A DNA stretch of 64,000 nucleotides. Origin: a virus. The notes beneath the pieces were generated by a model. The model had not been told where the DNA came from. It was given only the letters and a program-made list of their open reading frames with translations, and did no database searches. The position numbers were made by a program, and so were the translations under genes. The stretch spans positions 1-64,000 of the IMG/VR virus record IMGVR_UViG_3300028025_004345. One strand, given 5' to 3'. The first letter of the stretch is position 1. Every line of letters starts with the position of its first letter. Positions 62,973 through 64,000 of the stretch are shown here, piece by piece.

Positions 62973-64000
62973 TTGTTCCTCCTTATCATTGCCCCTGCAA
63001 TTTGTGATGCAATGACCACTGGGACAATTACTTCTTGCGCTTTCTCTCTCTGATCATCTGTCATATCCATACCTAATTCAGAGAAATTAGATAGGAGTTC
63101 TGTAACATCCACTTCAAATACTGCTCCAAGTGGGTCTGCTAAGAATGCTTCTGTTTGTACTTCTGTTACTGCATCTGCCAATGTAAATGGCATTGGAGTT
63201 TCTCCTGCGTCCCCTGCTCTATCTGAGAACTCAACAAATGCTTCTGCAAGTGCTGGGTTAGACTTCATCTGCTCAGCAATCTGTGCAACCTCTGAAGGCT
63301 TAATACCAAGATCACTTGCTACCTCTGCTTTTGCTTCTTGTGTCAATGCTCTAAGTGTCTGACTAACTGCTGTTACTTGTTCAGGGGAAAGAGTAACTAA
63401 CTTATTATCACTGCTTGTAAGGTTAGCAATAACATTAGATAAATCTTCTTCTGTTCCCGTTCCTTTTTCAGGAACAAGTGCTGCTAATACTTCATCAGTA
63501 ATTTCTACATCTGGTTCATTCCAAGGATTCTCTTCTGGCTTTGGTTCTGGTCCAGGTTCTGGAGATGGTTCAGGAGCAGGCTCTTCAGTTGGTTCTGGGG
63601 TAGGTTCAGGAGTTGGTGGTTCCTCTGGGGTAGGTTCAGGTGTAGGCTGGTCTGTAGGGTCCACCGTAGGCTCTGGAGAAGGCTCTGGGGTAGGAGGCTC
63701 TTCTGCTGTAGGTTCAGGGCTTGGTTCTGGTGTAGGAGGCTCTTCTGGTGTTGGCTCTGGACTTGGCTCAGGAGTAGGTGGCTCTTCAGCAGTTGGTTCA
63801 GGACTTGGCTCTGGGGTAGGCTGATTGGCTGCAGCGTTTGCTGCTGCTTGAGCAATGGCAGATTGAATTTCTCTTTGTGATTGTTCGTCATAGTAACGCC
63901 ATGCGTTATCAATTGCGCTGTTAACATTACTAATTGCTTGATTGTATGCGCTGATTGCATTATTTTTATTTTGGAGTGCCGTTGCAACATTTAAAACTGA
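62969..64000 (-). CDS. Pro-rich structural protein, partial
   Basis: At least 344 codons, open through the right edge; the first in-frame GTG at 63664 is internal, since the frame continues upstream without a stop. From the edge inward: a helical Ala/Gln/Asn-rich part (SVLNVATALQNKNNAISAYN), about 100 residues of PEPTPE/PTPEPS repeats (about 63540-63830), then a helical C-terminal domain (LSPEQVTAVSQTLRALTQEA, IKPSEVAQIAEQM). Probably a virion spike or host-wall-associated protein; extreme Pro/Glu repeat is a likely modification target. Confidence 0.7.
   Translation of the reverse strand, partial: SVLNVATALQNKNNAISAYNQAISNVNSAIDNAWRYYDEQSQREIQSAIAQAAANAAANQPTPEPSPEPTAEEPPTPEPSPEPTPEEPPTPEPSPEPTAEEPPTPEPSPEPTVDPTDQPTPEPTPEEPPTPEPTPEPTEEPAPEPSPEPGPEPKPEENPWNEPDVEITDEVLAALVPEKGTGTEEDLSNVIANLTSSDNKLVTLSPEQVTAVSQTLRALTQEAKAEVASDLGIKPSEVAQIAEQMKSNPALAEAFVEFSDRAGDAGETPMPFTLADAVTEVQTEAFLADPLGAVFEVDVTELLSNFSELGMDMTDDQREKAQEVIVPVVIASQIAGAMIRRNK

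Noticed and set aside
63505-63990. Gln/Leu-rich minus-strand ORF
   Set aside because: Out-of-frame shadow of the PEPT/PEPS repeat gene, which itself stays open to the edge.
1-64000. Integrase, att sites or insertion sequences
   Set aside because: No recombinase, transposase or flanking direct repeats with tRNA overlap were seen; lysogeny cannot be judged from this window.

Overview
The window reads as an internal piece of a large, low-GC tailed-phage genome (or a prophage/plasmid derived from one). It has tail-fibre genes, two lytic enzymes, holin-like membrane proteins, tRNAs and dense runs of tiny overlapping early-type genes. No terminase, portal, capsid, polymerase or integrase gene is visible, so the rest of the genome lies outside. 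An actinobacterial host is suggested by a WhiB-family regulator, a DUF7455-like protein, TGTGA-N6-TCACA (CRP/GlxR-type) sites and about 20 apparently leaderless genes. The low GC content points to an aquatic actinobacterium, but that is inference.

Layout. 1-9783 (minus): a GNAT-like gene cut by the window edge, then fibre and baseplate-type proteins, including an FN3 / FGA-repeat / Hint-like protein and several modular fibres. 9887-10450 (plus): a secreted transglycosylase-like enzyme. 10472-14508 (minus): a surface-glycan cassette (GDP-mannose 3,5-epimerase-like, SGNH hydrolase, fucosyltransferase-like, 2OG oxygenase). 14544-20192 (minus): more fibres, one very Pro/Cys-rich and one collagen-like. 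20467-20718 (minus): a small membrane protein. 20751-22706 (plus): DHH-like protein, GlcNAc-transferase-like protein and a small ORF. 22709-24756 (minus): a cytochrome P450 and small proteins. 25214-38310 (plus): tens of mostly unknown small genes in tightly overlapping operons, separated by regulatory intergenic cassettes, with a GP88-like and a DUF932-like gene and tRNA-Asp. 37.9-38.7 kb: an octamer-rich, DnaA-box-containing, mostly non-coding stretch (candidate origin). 38713-47603 (mostly plus): zinc-ribbon mini-proteins, 2OG oxygenases, a flavin-monooxygenase/2OG fusion, a sulfotransferase, a second SGNH protein, a HAD phosphatase and three tRNAs. 47606-64000 (minus): HNH, Hsp20, XapX, 2OG oxygenases, WhiB, nuclease, an APS kinase/nucleotidyltransferase fusion, CHAP endolysin, carbamoyltransferase, PLOD-like glycosyltransferase, tRNA-Asn, subtilase, proteasome-like hydrolase, two holin-like genes and a Pro-rich structural gene running off the right edge.

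How the parts may work together. Seven 2OG-oxygenase domains, at least three glycosyltransferases, a sulfotransferase with an APS-kinase-containing protein, a carbamoyltransferase, a GDP-mannose epimerase, a P450 and two SGNH hydrolases form an unusually large modification toolkit. The same window encodes collagen-like and proline-rich fibres. A plausible reading is hydroxylation, glycosylation and decoration of the virion's own fibres and/or of the host envelope. Expression appears to use two promoter styles: leaderless genes whose -10 box lies exactly 6 nt from the ATG, and operon promoters with a conserved TGTCAG-N10-TATAAT core followed by a Shine-Dalgarno leader.
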